Positions 9,089-20,911 of a stretch of 64,000 bases of DNA are shown here, in pieces. How positions within the stretch are numbered: position 1 is the stretch's first letter; every line of letters begins with the position of its first letter. A model generated the notes under the pieces. The model did no database searches. It saw nothing but the letters and a program-made list of their open reading frames with translations, and was not told where the DNA came from. Both the position numbers and the translations under genes were made by a program. The stretch spans positions 4,916,001 to 4,980,000 of the forward strand of contig NC_089241.1 in the NCBI RefSeq assembly GCF_000512585.2, read 5' to 3'. This stretch comes from Kwoniella bestiolae CBS 10118 (Eukaryota; Basidiomycota; Tremellomycetes; Tremellales; Cryptococcaceae).

Positions 9089-12000
9089 TCAAACTGCAAT
9101 CCCTTCATCAAAAGCATTCTTCCCCCTCAAGAACACCGCTAATGGGTATCCCCTTTCCTCCATCTTATCCAAAACCACCTTCGCCCTCTCCCTATCTCCA
9201 TGCGCCACCTCAGCTTTGATCATACTCTCATAGGTCGAGGGTTCCCTATAAACCACCCCAGTGGGTATATCCGTCTGAGTATTGGGTTTGACATGTCCAG
9301 AGGAGGTCAACAGGGTTGGATGATTATTGGGAGCCGCCACTCCCGATATAGAATCTCCCATTGAATCAAATACTTCTCGTGCCTTTTCGATATTGCCCGA
9401 TCGTGAATATCCATTGATCAGGGCGTTGTAAACGTAGGCGGTGGGCTGTACACCGAATTTAATCATCTTCTCTCTGATGTGTTCCAAATCCTCAATCGAT
9501 CCTTTTTGGGAAATGACATTGAGCATAGCTTCCCATACTACGGCCTCTTTGATTCCGTTTGAGGGTATACTTTCGAATATCTCTTTAGATTTCTCCAGGT
9601 TGCCTCCGTAGATTCCATAAGCGGTGATTATACTTGCCCAGTGGGTACCTTGGACTTGAACGTGCCTATCCTGTTGGATTTGTGAGAAGACGTTTTCCAT
9701 GGCCTCTAAATCGATAGGAGCGAGGGTGGCATAGGTGTCCAAGAGGAGTTTGTACGTGTGTGCGGAAGGTGGTACGTGGGCTCGTTGAAGAAGGTTGTAG
9801 TAGTGAAGGACTCGGGCACGGTTGGGCTGGGTTTGAAGGTAGAATTGCATCATGGTGCTGATGATATTTCATTAGCATATGAGATGATCACAAAGATGTT
9901 GTTTACTCACTTGAATGGTGGTACTCTAGCCTTGAAGTTAGGTTGACTGGCCATCTCCTCGAAGAGTGTCTCGGCCGATTGAGCATCGCCGACTCTGCAG
10001 CAGGCATTCTGTGCGATTCGTATCGTGATTAGCTTCAACCAAGTAATTCGGTGTATATCCCATTGACTGGCCAAGTAATCGGAAATCCCCACTCACGATA
10101 ACAGCCCCATAAGTAACACTACTAGGTCGGATCCCCTGATTCTTCATATGCGCGAACAACTCGAGCGCCGTCTCAGCCTTCCTAGCTTTCGACAGTTTCG
10201 ATATAATAGTATTGTAAAGGTACAAATGCGGTTTCACACCCATCATCTGAGACTCGTCGAACAATTCCCTAGCAACCAAGGCATCATCCGTAGTATCTTT
10301 GGAAGAGGCGATCATCGTAGCATAAGCGTCAGCAGAAGGGGCCATACCAGCTTCTACGATCCTCGCACGATGCATACCGGCTTGTTCCAAGTGACCCAAA
10401 TGGCAATTAGCGATCAACATGGCGTCCTCCACTTGATGCCAATTGGAAGCTTGACTTTCAGGTCGGATGACTGATTGTAGTATGACTTGACATAGCGAAT
10501 ACAATTCTCTGACTTTCGGTTCGTCTCCCAATCTTGATAGGTGGTCGATCAATTGACAAATGGTATTGGGGAATGGAACGGTATTTCGAGTCAATCCTTT
10601 CTGTAATATAGCGTAGGCATCCAACGGTGTGATTGGTGGGTTTCGCTGGGTGATTCTTTCGATCGAGTGAGATAGCGATTTATCCAGAGACAATTTGTAT
10701 TCTGGTTGGCCGCCAGATGTCGCACTGGTAGCGCTGGAAGTTGCAGATGGAAGGGTGAATTCGCTAGAGTCCGAAACAGGCGAACCGGTAGAAGAGGATG
10801 GCGAGATGGGTTCGACGATCGGTGCGGTGAGTTGCTCAGCTTCGGATTCACCGAAAACAGGGGTTAAGAGATGTTTAGACCTTTCGATTCCGAAGCGATG
10901 GGTAATGGATCCGATAATTGTCCGAACCGCGATATGGTTCTTCGACTTGGTGACGAACCCATCCGCTCTGTTGCCATCTTCGAGAACCGACAAAAGAGAC
11001 AAGAAAGCGTCATCATATTCGCCCTCGTTGATCTTACTTTGAGGTAGGCCAGCAAAGGATTCAACAAGAACGAACAGATCCTGGCTTGAGATATCCAATT
11101 TCTCAGTTGTATCTCGAGCAATGAATTTGGCAACGATTGCTGAAGCCACATCGGTCTCAACTGGTACACCGAAAGTCACGACTTGGTGAGTCACTGTCAA
11201 GAGAGTTTTGAGAGGTATGTCAGTCGCCGAAAGAGCGAGGAGCGACCTGTTAAGTGCCGATTGCAGTGCTTTGGTGGGTGTTTCTCGGATCGTACAACCC
11301 TCCAGAACAGAGGGTAAATCATCCCATCTTCCAGATTTGGCGAGTAAACCAAAATGTCTGTCGACTACTAGCATATCAAGGGGGATGTTACCCGTTTGAC
11401 TGAAAGATTTGATTTCGTCTAGCACCTTCTCTCTCTCTTGACCCGAAACTTCATTTGCTCGAACTACCAAAGCAGTGTATATCCTCCAGAGTCGTCTTCC
11501 CACAGTCGTCTTACTGGCAGCTGTGGTGAATTGTCCATACTGTAAAGAGAGGCTTTCTACCACCCTCTTGGCATCATCAACACGATTAGCTTTGATTATG
11601 GCATCGGCGAGACCAGAGGTGTGTTCCAGGGTCAATCGGTGAGGTGGGAGTTTCCCGAGATAGTCTGCTGAGTGGAATTTAGCGAACCATTCCATCGCAA
11701 GATCGACTTGACCGGCCCTAGCAAGGTCCACCAAGAATTTGCCCAAGGTTCGGTGAGTCGCAGCGGGGGGTCGAGCGAAATCGATACCTTCGGCTGTAGT
11801 GGAGGAAGCGGTTTCCATCATTCTTTGAAGAATCTCGAGGGCTTTCGAAGGTTGACCAGCAACAATAAAAGCATTCATAGCGGTTTGCCAGACTTGTATT
11901 CGTAACCCATCTACCCGTTGCATCGCGAAAGCAGGATCGGCCGACTTCGATGCTGGACTGGCATCTAACCATCTCTGTTGAGGGTTTCCAGATTGGGAAG

Positions 12001-13891
12001 TCTTTCTGAAGTCTTTCCACGTACTTTCCAGCTGCTCGACATCCTTCGCAGCTCCAAGAGCTCGGAACATATGTTTGTACAAGCTAATGACACCGGGTAC
12101 GCTCCATCGATTGGCCATGCTGAAGATTTGGGTCATGCCTTTGACGTCTGGTTGCGCTTCCCTGCTCATAGCATCAAGGATTGTCCCGTAGACGGTAAGG
12201 GGGAAACCAGCAGTGGAGTTCACCCTGGTAGCAGCTCTGAAGAGCTTATGCGCAGATGCCAAATTTCCTTCAGCTTCGTATGACTTGAACAGCTGATCCT
12301 TCTCTGCTGCGGCATCGAAGTCCCATGTCTGAGGACCGACTAATTGAGCCCTCCACTCTCCCCATGATTTCTGCTCCTCCCATAACTTGACCGCTTCCGA
12401 TACCTCGACAGAACGTAAAGCTAACGCCCGGATGACAAATCCATATGTTACGTTGTTAGGTACCAAATCATGTTCTAGTATTTCATTGTAGATTTCCAGT
12501 ATTTCTGCGATCGATTGACCAGCTTTTCGAGTAGTGACAAGGGCGTTCAGACATGCATTGTATGTTCTCACTGAAAAACCCTCCGATAGGGGATACTGGT
12601 GCGAAAGAGCAGGAATTCCAGCTTGTTGGTCCTGCGAGAATGGCGAAACAGAACGAGGTGATCGATAGTGTTGTACGAGTTGATCAAGCAAAGCTACATC
12701 GCCAGTGTCTCTGGCTTTCATGATAGCATCGTGAATTGCGACTTCACGAGGTTCCGAGTTGAGTGTCGTCCTGTCCGATCCATCTGTCTTCTGCAATAAC
12801 AGTTCTACAGGCGGTTGGTCCAATGAAGCTCTCTCCACGGCTGCCGTTGAGTTCCTTCTAACCATTCCTAGCCTTTTACCGGGGACATCTCGTCCCGCCA
12901 AATCCATCAGTACCCTATTCGGCTGTCCGAGGACCCTTGTCGAAGGTGTGGAGTTAGCTGATACCAATGGTTGCACATCTTCCGCTTCTAACGATTTCGG
13001 TATATCCGATCGGGTTGACAATGATCTCAAGCCTAATCTACCTCTGGGTTGAGGTATACCAACTTGCCATATCTCCACAGCTGATGGTGATCGAGTGAGT
13101 CCTGCTCTTGCTTGACGAGAGGGAGTTGATGGTCGAAGGGGTGTTCGGGAAGATGACGCTTCCGATGATGAAAGAGGACCGACTGCGCTCTGAGATGGGA
13201 AGGCAATCGAGCTTCGCCTTCTGCTACCGCTTGACGAAGGTAAAGCCAATCGGTCTGATCGCTCCCCTTCCTCCGGTCCTTCTAATTCCATGACAGTCAC
13301 TTTACTTCCTCCCGCCCTGGCTTCGATCTCCCTCCTGACTTCTCTTCCAACCCCATCGTTTGGACCTACTATCCTAGTCCGCTTTGACAAGCGATGTTTG
13401 AGCAGTAGAGATGATTTGTTGGAAGAGGACTCCTGCAGCTGATTGTCATCGGAGTTGGAAAGTGTGGATGAAGGGTCTACTGAGGTCGTCTGAGGGAGGG
13501 AGAGGAAGGCTCTGGCATGGCCCTGAGGTCAACAGCAGATTAGCTACAAGATCTCTTGTTCGGAAAGGAAATGTAGGACAAGCCGGGGCTCACAGTATAA
13601 CCTCCTCCAGCTCCTGCATTCCCACCGTACCCATGTCTACCAGCACTTCCACTTGATCCAGCCGTCTGTGTGGGATTGGGACCTTGAGCGACTAGTGAGT
13701 TTCCGGCACCGCCGTAAGGTAAATGATGAAGGAGAGAGGGATTGGCGGTAAAGTGATCTGGACCAGCACCAGAGTTTTGTAATGGCCGAATGAAAGGACG
13801 GATGTGAGCTCTGCGAGAGGTCATGAGCAATGTCAGCTTAAGGTGTGATTTCTGTGTGGGATGAGATGACCTACGTCGCTTTGGTCAACAT
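9089..13891 (-). CDS. Large mitochondrial PPR (pentatricopeptide repeat) protein
   Basis: A very large protein of about 1500 aa in five exons. The first exon is MLTKA at 13891. The second is Gly/Ala-rich, then comes one of about 3.4 kb, then a short exon (CCRVGDAQSAETLFEEMASQ) and a last one running to 9089. PPR units are obvious near the C-terminus: PTAYVYNALINGYSRSGNIE, KPHLYLYNTIISKLSKARKA and IRPSSVTYGAVI. Others are scattered earlier (FSVRTYNACLNALV). PPR proteins bind organellar RNA and act in mitochondrial transcript processing or translation. The basic, Ser/Ala-rich N-terminus fits mitochondrial import. The repeat class is sure; the RNA target is unknown. Introns end in canonical CAG. 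Confidence 0.9.
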
Positions 13892-14777
13892 CTTGCCAGA
13901 TCTGTACTACAATGAGATGTGTTGAGTCAAGCTTGATGAGCGGTATTCAATCGATGTTCAACTATTTAAATATTGATCGATGAGGTGAGAGAAATTATAG
14001 CTTGGGATCGGAGTATGCGAAGAACCAATGTAGAAAGGGTATATTGCTGATCGAGTTTACTGGAACGAAGATGAGGAGTAGTAGTAACCTATATTATGGG
14101 TATCATTGTCTTGATCGCCAGGTCCACCGAATAGAGCCGATAAAGATGGAGTTGATCTTGTCTTGCTGATTGGTATGCGATTTGTTAAGAGAGTGTACAA
14201 GAGACGATGAGTGGATTCGGCCTGGATGAATGAGATGAGATGATGATGATGATGGATGTGAACGATTAGTCTACGCTGCGGCAAGATTTACTTTTACTCG
14301 AGTGATGTGATTCTAAAATGAAATGATAATTTCGGATACCTCCACTCTTTTCCATTTCCCTTTTTTTAATTCCTTCCGATCCGATAACCAGATTATAAGT
14401 ACTCGAGTAATCATTACATAACCGGAATTATCTGCGCCACCTCGGCGTTACCCACTTCTTCACCCGAGCATATCCATGGGAGAAGGGCAGAATGATAATG
14501 GACACATGCATATACTCTTGCATCTACGCACTACACATACCCATGTTCACGCATACCGTCGTATACACAATACTCCAGCACAAAGGCGATATGAACAGGT
14601 GCATGGTATGTATGGTAAAGGTAGGACGCGAATCGAAATTAGGTATCTCGCAATATATGTAGATTAACTGATGAATATGAAGACCAACGAAATTTATCTC
14701 TAGCTCTTCTCTAACCAGACTGATCTAATTCTCCTCAACTCAAGTTATGCTTGCACCTTCTGGTGACAGCAGCCGTT
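13892..14777. other. Intergenic region
   Basis: Promoter region of the PPR gene and 3' side of the small lysine-rich gene. Only unsupported short ORFs (for example 14057-14284) are present. Confidence 0.5.
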
Positions 14778-15106
14778 CTACTTCTTCTTGCCACCTGCAG
14801 CCGCTTTTTGGCCTTTCGCAGCGGTGGTCTTTCCTATTTGCCACCCACATTATCTCGTCAGCTTATTCATTCCTCTACCACTGGATAGTTTCAAGACTAA
14901 CCGCCTGAAGTAGCGCTGATGATAAACGAAAAAGACAACCATCAGCAATCAGATTCGTTCGCAGCGTCGCTTCGGAAAGAAGACGGTGAATGATCAGAAG
15001 GAAACACTAACTTCTTCTTATCTTTCCCATCCTTCTTACCGTCTTTACCATCCTTCTTCCCTGACGAAGCGTGTTTGGAGGCAGGTTTGGTCTTGGTGTT
15101 GGCCAT
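14778..15106 (-). CDS. Tiny lysine-rich protein with a 14-nt exon
   Basis: I assemble about 54 aa from three exons. Exon 1 starts MANTKTKPASKHASS with repeated KKDGKDGKKDGKDKK. Exon 2 is a 14-nt microexon at 14902-14915. Exon 3 ends TTAAKGQKAAAGGKKK and stops at 14778. Support comes from two good introns: GTTAGT...CATCAG and GTTAGT...AATAG, the second with the branch site GCTGACG. The composition (Lys, Gly, Ala, Thr) resembles RNA- or ribosome-associated basic tails. I recognise no family, so no function is given. Confidence 0.6.
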
Positions 15107-16474
15107 TGTGCATGTGATGGTCGATGATTTTCTGGCGTAAGATGCCCTGGGTAGATGAAGAGGCGATGCAATGGTTCTTCAATGTGGTGATGAAAAGAGG
15201 AGGGAGGGAAGGAAGAAAGGAAAGAGGTTAGAGGACTTTTGTTCGATATCACGTTCAATATATGTGTCAAGCATAGAGTGCTCGGTGTACCTCGATGCGT
15301 GGTCTGTGCGCCTTACTTCAAGTGTGTAAGTTATCATCTTCCTAAAACTGAAAGTGGTTGCCTATGTTTACCTCGCATCAAGTGCCGATCCGACCACAAC
15401 GGCTATACCGGGCGGAACATGCGAGTTCTCATCCACCAGAAGATCTGCAATCGTAAACACATGCGTCAGGATCATCTATATTCAATACATGTTGACTTGC
15501 AGATCTTCCATCTTGGGTACAACTAGCAATATCCGGACGTATGAAAGTGATGAACGGTGGGTTGAATTAGTGAATGAGTTTGCTAAGTTACTGCACTTGA
15601 AAGCAGGCCATCTGATGTGAGAGTCACATATGCAGAGTTTCTCACTGGTCTGAGCTGGGAGAGATGGAGCGCTGGGCTTTGCAGACATTTCCCTTGAAGG
15701 TTTAGCGTCTGACTCAATCTATACTTTGTAACTTTGCCTTGAGCGTCTCGATTCTGAGCCCAATGAAGTGGAGAAGTAGTGTAAAGGGGAATAGGTATAA
15801 TAGCGACTTACAACGGATACAATCGACAATTGCAGACCCAGCAGCAAAGACATGAACAGCGGCAGCTCACAATCCATCTTTGTGCAATACAGGTTGCGAA
15901 GATTGAGGGAAGAACGGTTTTCCGAACCTTCCAACCTAGATCAAAGGTAATACAAAGCGTTGCACATACTTCACACCACTGCCACAATCTGGGCTCTGGG
16001 CTTTATCGCAAAATCAAGTCTACAACCACGCATAACTGCTAATAGCCTCTTGGTCATGACAATGCTCGCAAAGGCCTATCCGCGACAGTAAACTATGGTG
16101 CACTGGGTGATGTCACACACAGGCGAGGCTCGGGCAAGACTCGAAATGTGACGCACAGCATGTATGTCCCCTTGATATCAGAGAACCACACTTTGGCTAC
16201 AGAAGCAGATTCGATCAGTACCTGCGATTGGTAATCACAAATGTCGATCAACGCACTGGTTTCGATCACAGGTCAGTTGCATATATGCACATCATATAAC
16301 TATATCTGAGCCAGCACATTGCGTTCGATGCATCCTCGACCATTCATGCACACAGACCATCCACCGATGCTTCTGCGAGATATCATCACCCGTATACGTC
16401 AGACCCCCGAAGGTCAAATCAGGCACTATAAACATATCTTTTGCTTTGTACGATCAAGCCGAAAAGAGGAGTGG
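15107..16474. other. Gene-poor stretch
   Basis: About 1.4 kb without a supportable gene. Several 60-95 aa ORFs on both strands lack splice-site continuation, repeats or family motifs. No transposon or tRNA signature was found. Confidence 0.5.
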
Positions 16475-18405
16475 TCATTTGCCAGATTTGCCTCTGGCGA
16501 CCTCAGCCCAAGTGCGGTCTGCCCATGAAGAGAAGATATGTGAAATGATTAGCGAGAATATTGATTCTGAACAGGAATTTCCGTGGCTTACCGGGTTGAA
16601 GATGAGATCCACCAGCGTTTGTGGTTTCCCCGTCCTCAGCGCTTGAGGACTTTTCGTCCCCTTGATTGCATTCGAAGCCGAATGTGTCAGCTCTCGGCAA
16701 GTCATGAATGGCTCAGAGTAGCGGAAGACTCACCGGATGAATCTTCAAACGCAGAAGGAGGGTTCTCCCGAGCCTCCGCCTGCAGGGGCCCAGCCGCCGA
16801 CACAAGCTCAGGGATGATAGCTTCGAAATCGGCCCAGGTGACCTTATCCCCGTAAGAGTTCTGCTTGTACTCCGCATAGGAGTCCTGAAATTTCCTGGTA
16901 GCACTAGGAAGATCCTCTTCGCCAGTGATCACGGTGTCCCTGACGAGATCAGACCCGCTAGCCGTTCTCGCAGTTTGACCCTTGTGATGGATAAGATGAC
17001 CTGTATCCAGGTCAGCTAGCTCGCCGAGTTTCAGGAGATCCCAAGTTGCTTTGTCCAGAAACGTCATAGCCCCTGATCGCACGGATGGCACTTTGAATGT
17101 ATCGTAGCGGTTGAGCGATTTGATCAAACGACTTCGCTCCTTTTGGATCGTCTTGATTGTAGACCTTTGAGCGCTGTCTATAATTGACTGTGCTTTGTTG
17201 GATAACACGGTGTTCTCGACATCTTTGCGCATTGATACCATCCACGTTAGCTTGCCGTCTTCCCCTTTGTCACCCGTAGCCTTGGGAGTTCAATTATACA
17301 GTCAAATTGGGCACTGGGTCTGTTGCGGGCATCGAGGTTCCCGCTAACAGAAAGCAAAGTTCGGAACCTCTCGACCTCTTTTGAGCGCCACTGGGAGTGG
17401 GTCCATTGTAGTTCTTCATGCTCGTCTTTGAGAATCGCAATGTCACGCAGGCATGGCGGTGCTTGCCCGAGATCAATTTGATACTCATGTGAGCTGACCA
17501 GATCCTCCATCTGCCTCAAGATATCTTTTTGACCGTCGGCATCATTGCTGGTTATTTGATACCTCCTTCTGTGCCCTTCTTTCACTTTGGGCAATTGCTC
17601 GGACCTCAAACTTGTATAAACGTGCTGCAGAGACTCAGCCCTACTCTTGAACAAAGCCGAATCTTCATCATTGAACCGGAGATCTCCATATCGACGTCTC
17701 GATCTGGCGATGGTGGAGCTGATCTCAGCGTTGGGAAGGCTATGCACCTTCTTCAGAGTATTTTGTAGCTTAGATACTTGCTTATCTGTAGCCCAGCTAT
17801 ATAACCCGGCGATAATAGACGCGGTTGGAACAATTTAGGGAAGCTTTTTGCAACTCTGATTTAAGGTGTTTCCCGCTTGGATCCCTCACTCGTCTGTCGA
17901 ACACAGCTTGCTCGTCTAGGATTGTTTGTCGTATGGTTCGATGGGCGATTGCAGCTGCCAGTCTCTCGTCAGCCATATTCCCAGTGTGGATAAGCTCCTG
18001 TATTGCTTGTTTGCCTGAAGCCGTATTTGCCGAACTTAGGTCTATAGATTTGAGCAGCTTCTTTAGAGTGTGATCGAGATCTCTCGCAGTAGGGCCATCA
18101 TTCAGGTTTTTACAACCCTCTTCCATAACCTTTAGTTGCCGTCTATAAGCCTGCACGTCCTCCTGCCGATATTCCGCTAAAAGTGTCACTGGCCGAGTGG
18201 ATATATTATCATACCACTTGGTGGTGAATTGGTCGATCTCGTTAAGGGACAGTGATATGATACCATTTTCCGACGCTTCTGCGAGCCTTCGAAAGTCGTC
18301 TGAGGCCTTTTGGTTGACCGCATTGGCGCGAAGCTCAACCGCCTCACGGATGAGCTTCGCGGCGTTATCTACGTCTCCGGAATCCACCTCTTCGGTCGAC
18401 GACAT
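16475..18405 (-). CDS. Uncharacterised charged, coiled-coil protein
   Basis: A multi-exon gene starting MSSTEEVDSGDVDNAAKLI at 18405. Exon 1 is helical and charged, and the next exon (about 17780-17310) continues in the same style. An intron from a GTATAA donor, with branch GCTAAC and acceptor CAAAG, joins QFD to VENTVLSNKAQ. Two small exons follow (DEKSSSAEDGETTNAGG and RTWAEVARGKSGK), with the stop at 16475. Those last introns have CTGAC and CTAAT branch sites. The total is roughly 520 aa. The join between exons 1 and 2 (about 17770-17900) is uncertain. There are no domains, signal peptide or clear membrane span. It looks lineage-specific and its function is unknown. Confidence 0.68.
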
Positions 18406-19256
18406 GATTGATATGAGTCTAAACCGGAGATAAAATTGAGTGCTCTGAATGAGATACAGAGGAATGAGGCTTTACTCTGAAGTGGCAAATGGCAAATAGT
18501 ACGCAAATCACGCCGTTCTTATTGGCGAATTCCAGTCTTCTTCGCCCTCATGCCTTCGAATGGTCGGAAGGCCCTCTGCCAAAAGCAGTGCATCGCATCA
18601 CAAAAGATATCTGAACCACCCCTTCTTCTGTCCAAAGACGGTGTACAGCTTTCCGCCGCTCTTTTCATGACAGAAGTGTCGAGGACAACCAGGGGCAGGT
18701 GGATGTCGTTCCAGGTGGACAACATCGTTTCAGCTAGTGGGTTCTGAATGCAGTCATGTATCCCTGAGTCATACCAGTCCTTTATTCGAAGACCTTCTGT
18801 CTTCTGGTGACGTGAGAATAGGTCCTTCTCCTTGAAAATTGTGAGTCTGCTCCAACGAGAAGAAGCAGTACAATTTCGTCTTTCTCCCTCGATGGAAATT
18901 CTCATCTCAATCCTTTCAGGTGCATAACAAAGTGGCTTGTCTCGATCACGTTCTTGTAAAGACGGGACAAAACTCTCTTTCTATGGGATTTAGTCCTCTT
19001 ACCGTTGTCCTCTTTTTGTCGCCCCTCCCCCCAAGTGATGACCACCATTTGTAGTAGATCTACTTTTGCTGTCTTCGCAGCTGAAAATCAGCATCAGATC
19101 AACGGGTGTGCGGATACTCATGCGGCAGTTTTGTGTGTGAAAAGAGGATACATTCGCCTGAATCTACACCAATAATGCAGTGAGGGTATACAGGCAATTA
19201 AGGAGATATACTCGAACGAAGAGCGAGATCGTGATTCTTCTATTTTCATTTTGGGT
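18406..19256. other. Intergenic region with one doubtful ORF
   Basis: A 128-aa open frame on the minus strand (18519-18905) has no recognisable domain and no good start context. It could be a small gene or a relic. The remainder is promoter and 3' flank. Confidence 0.35.
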
Positions 19257-20388
19257 TTCTGCGTAAAGGAAAAAACATGATCAGCATGACGTACAGCAGA
19301 GACATCAACATGTATGCACATCCAAAATGTCACAGAGGTGTGATTAATGTTCTATTTGGTTAAAAGGGAGAAGCAAACTCACAGATGTCATCAATATCAG
19401 CTTCCTCGAACTCGATACCCTCCTCTTCCTCCTCTGAACCAGCTTCGGCGTTCTCGACCAACGTGAAGTCTTTCAACTCTCCGTAGGTCTTCAAATTACG
19501 GGCCTCGTCGGCGGTATATTTGTGGATGACGTCTGCTCGGTCGTCTTGGAAGTCTCGGAGGGAGAGGAGGATGATGTCGCCTACTACGATCCATACCTGT
19601 GGGTTGTAGGGGAATGCGAAAGTTTATCATGGTGGTTGAGGTGTCGCAGGGAAAGCGAAAACGTATGATTGGGTTGGCAGATGAAGGATTGGGGAGGGGG
19701 AAAAGAAATATACATCATTAGCATTCACACCCGGTGGCAAATTAGCTGCAACGGGATATAGCAAGGATGGATGACATGACATCGTTCTCCCTCAAATGGG
19801 ATGAAAGTTGATACGATGAGAAGGCATGACCCACCTTCTTCCTCATCTGTCCTCTGATCTGCGCCAACCTGGTTTCACCATCCAAACACTTAGCTTCTAG
19901 TCGACCGTTACCCAACATCTTGACTACCTGGGCGTATTCTACAATAATCGGCAATGAAGTCAGTATACATTCTGAAACAGACGGCAGCTATAGCTGAGCT
20001 TGGATTACGGTTGCAATTCTGGATGAACAGCAGCTTCGCAACGGTGTGAATCCTGTTCAGGTGTTGTGTTGGACTTGGAACCCACCTTGTCCATCTTCCT
20101 TGAAGATCAACTCTCGCTTGGCCTCGCCATCTTCCTTCTTTCCCCTTCGGTTGTTCTTACCACCCTGTTGACGAGACGGCATAAAGCATCATTTGAATTC
20201 AGTTCGATGATTTGAGGAAGGAGAGAAGGGTGATAGAGGTATGGTTGATCAGCTATCAATACATCTACATCGAGCTCTCCAGCTGAAATACAACATACCT
20301 TTCCCTTATTCTGTACGTCATTAACCAAAGATCAATTAGCATCTCTTCTTACTTTCGTGAGCATCCAGAGAAGACCCACCTTAGGCAT
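19257..20388 (-). CDS. TIF11: Translation initiation factor eIF1A
   Basis: eIF1A binds the A site of the 40S subunit and promotes scanning and start-codon selection with eIF1. The exons read MPK | NKGK | [19 protein letters not shown]... | [18 protein letters not shown]...MRKK | [36 protein letters not shown]..., ending in the acidic tail ...ADIDDI. The basic N-terminal tail, the OB fold with [11 protein letters not shown] and the conserved DIDDI end are all present. Length is about 140 aa, as expected. Two oddities: the second exon is only 12 nt (20299-20310), and the stop codon appears to be split as T|AA by a 124-nt intron (19259-19382). Confidence 0.96.
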
Positions 20389-20911
20389 TATGGATTAGTC
20401 TCTTAGGAAATGCTAGTATATCAAGTTCTCGAGATTGGTGTTTACGACTTGATCTGTGGTCTGCGAGTGGTATGTAGTTTATATATGTATGATCAGGATA
20501 CGAATAACACCTTCTATCATTAAACGACGAGATGAAAGAAGGACAAAGAAAATCGAGTGAGCTAGAACGGAGCCGACACGAGTTTTTCGGTTGACCACGC
20601 CTATTTTCGCCACTCACTGTTCAGGACATGCCTAATTCAAAACGCCACCAAGTGACGCACGAGCTCGGATCCATCCATCCATCAATCATCAACCTCGTTT
20701 TACAGTATCAGTCCGATTTTTGATTTATTACTCTTTAGTATCTTGGTTCTTGGTATATCAATCAATCATATATAAACGAACGCTTAGTCACCTGCATCTC
20801 CCTTCCTTCCCCTTCTTCCCTCTCATTTCATCAACCTTTCAATCATTCCTCCCCTCGCCACCTCGTCGAGCTTCGAGAGCTAGTAGAGATCACTCAACTA
20901 CCCTACCTAGA
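20389..20911. other. Divergent promoter region, eIF1A and RING gene
   Basis: About 520 nt between two divergent genes. It is pyrimidine-rich toward the RING gene start, as is common before fungal start codons. An upstream open frame from 20720 has no ATG before 20912. Confidence 0.5.

Noticed and set aside
20720..20911. N-terminal extension of the RING gene
   Set aside because: The extended frame starts at TTG; the first ATG is at 20912 after a pyrimidine-rich leader.
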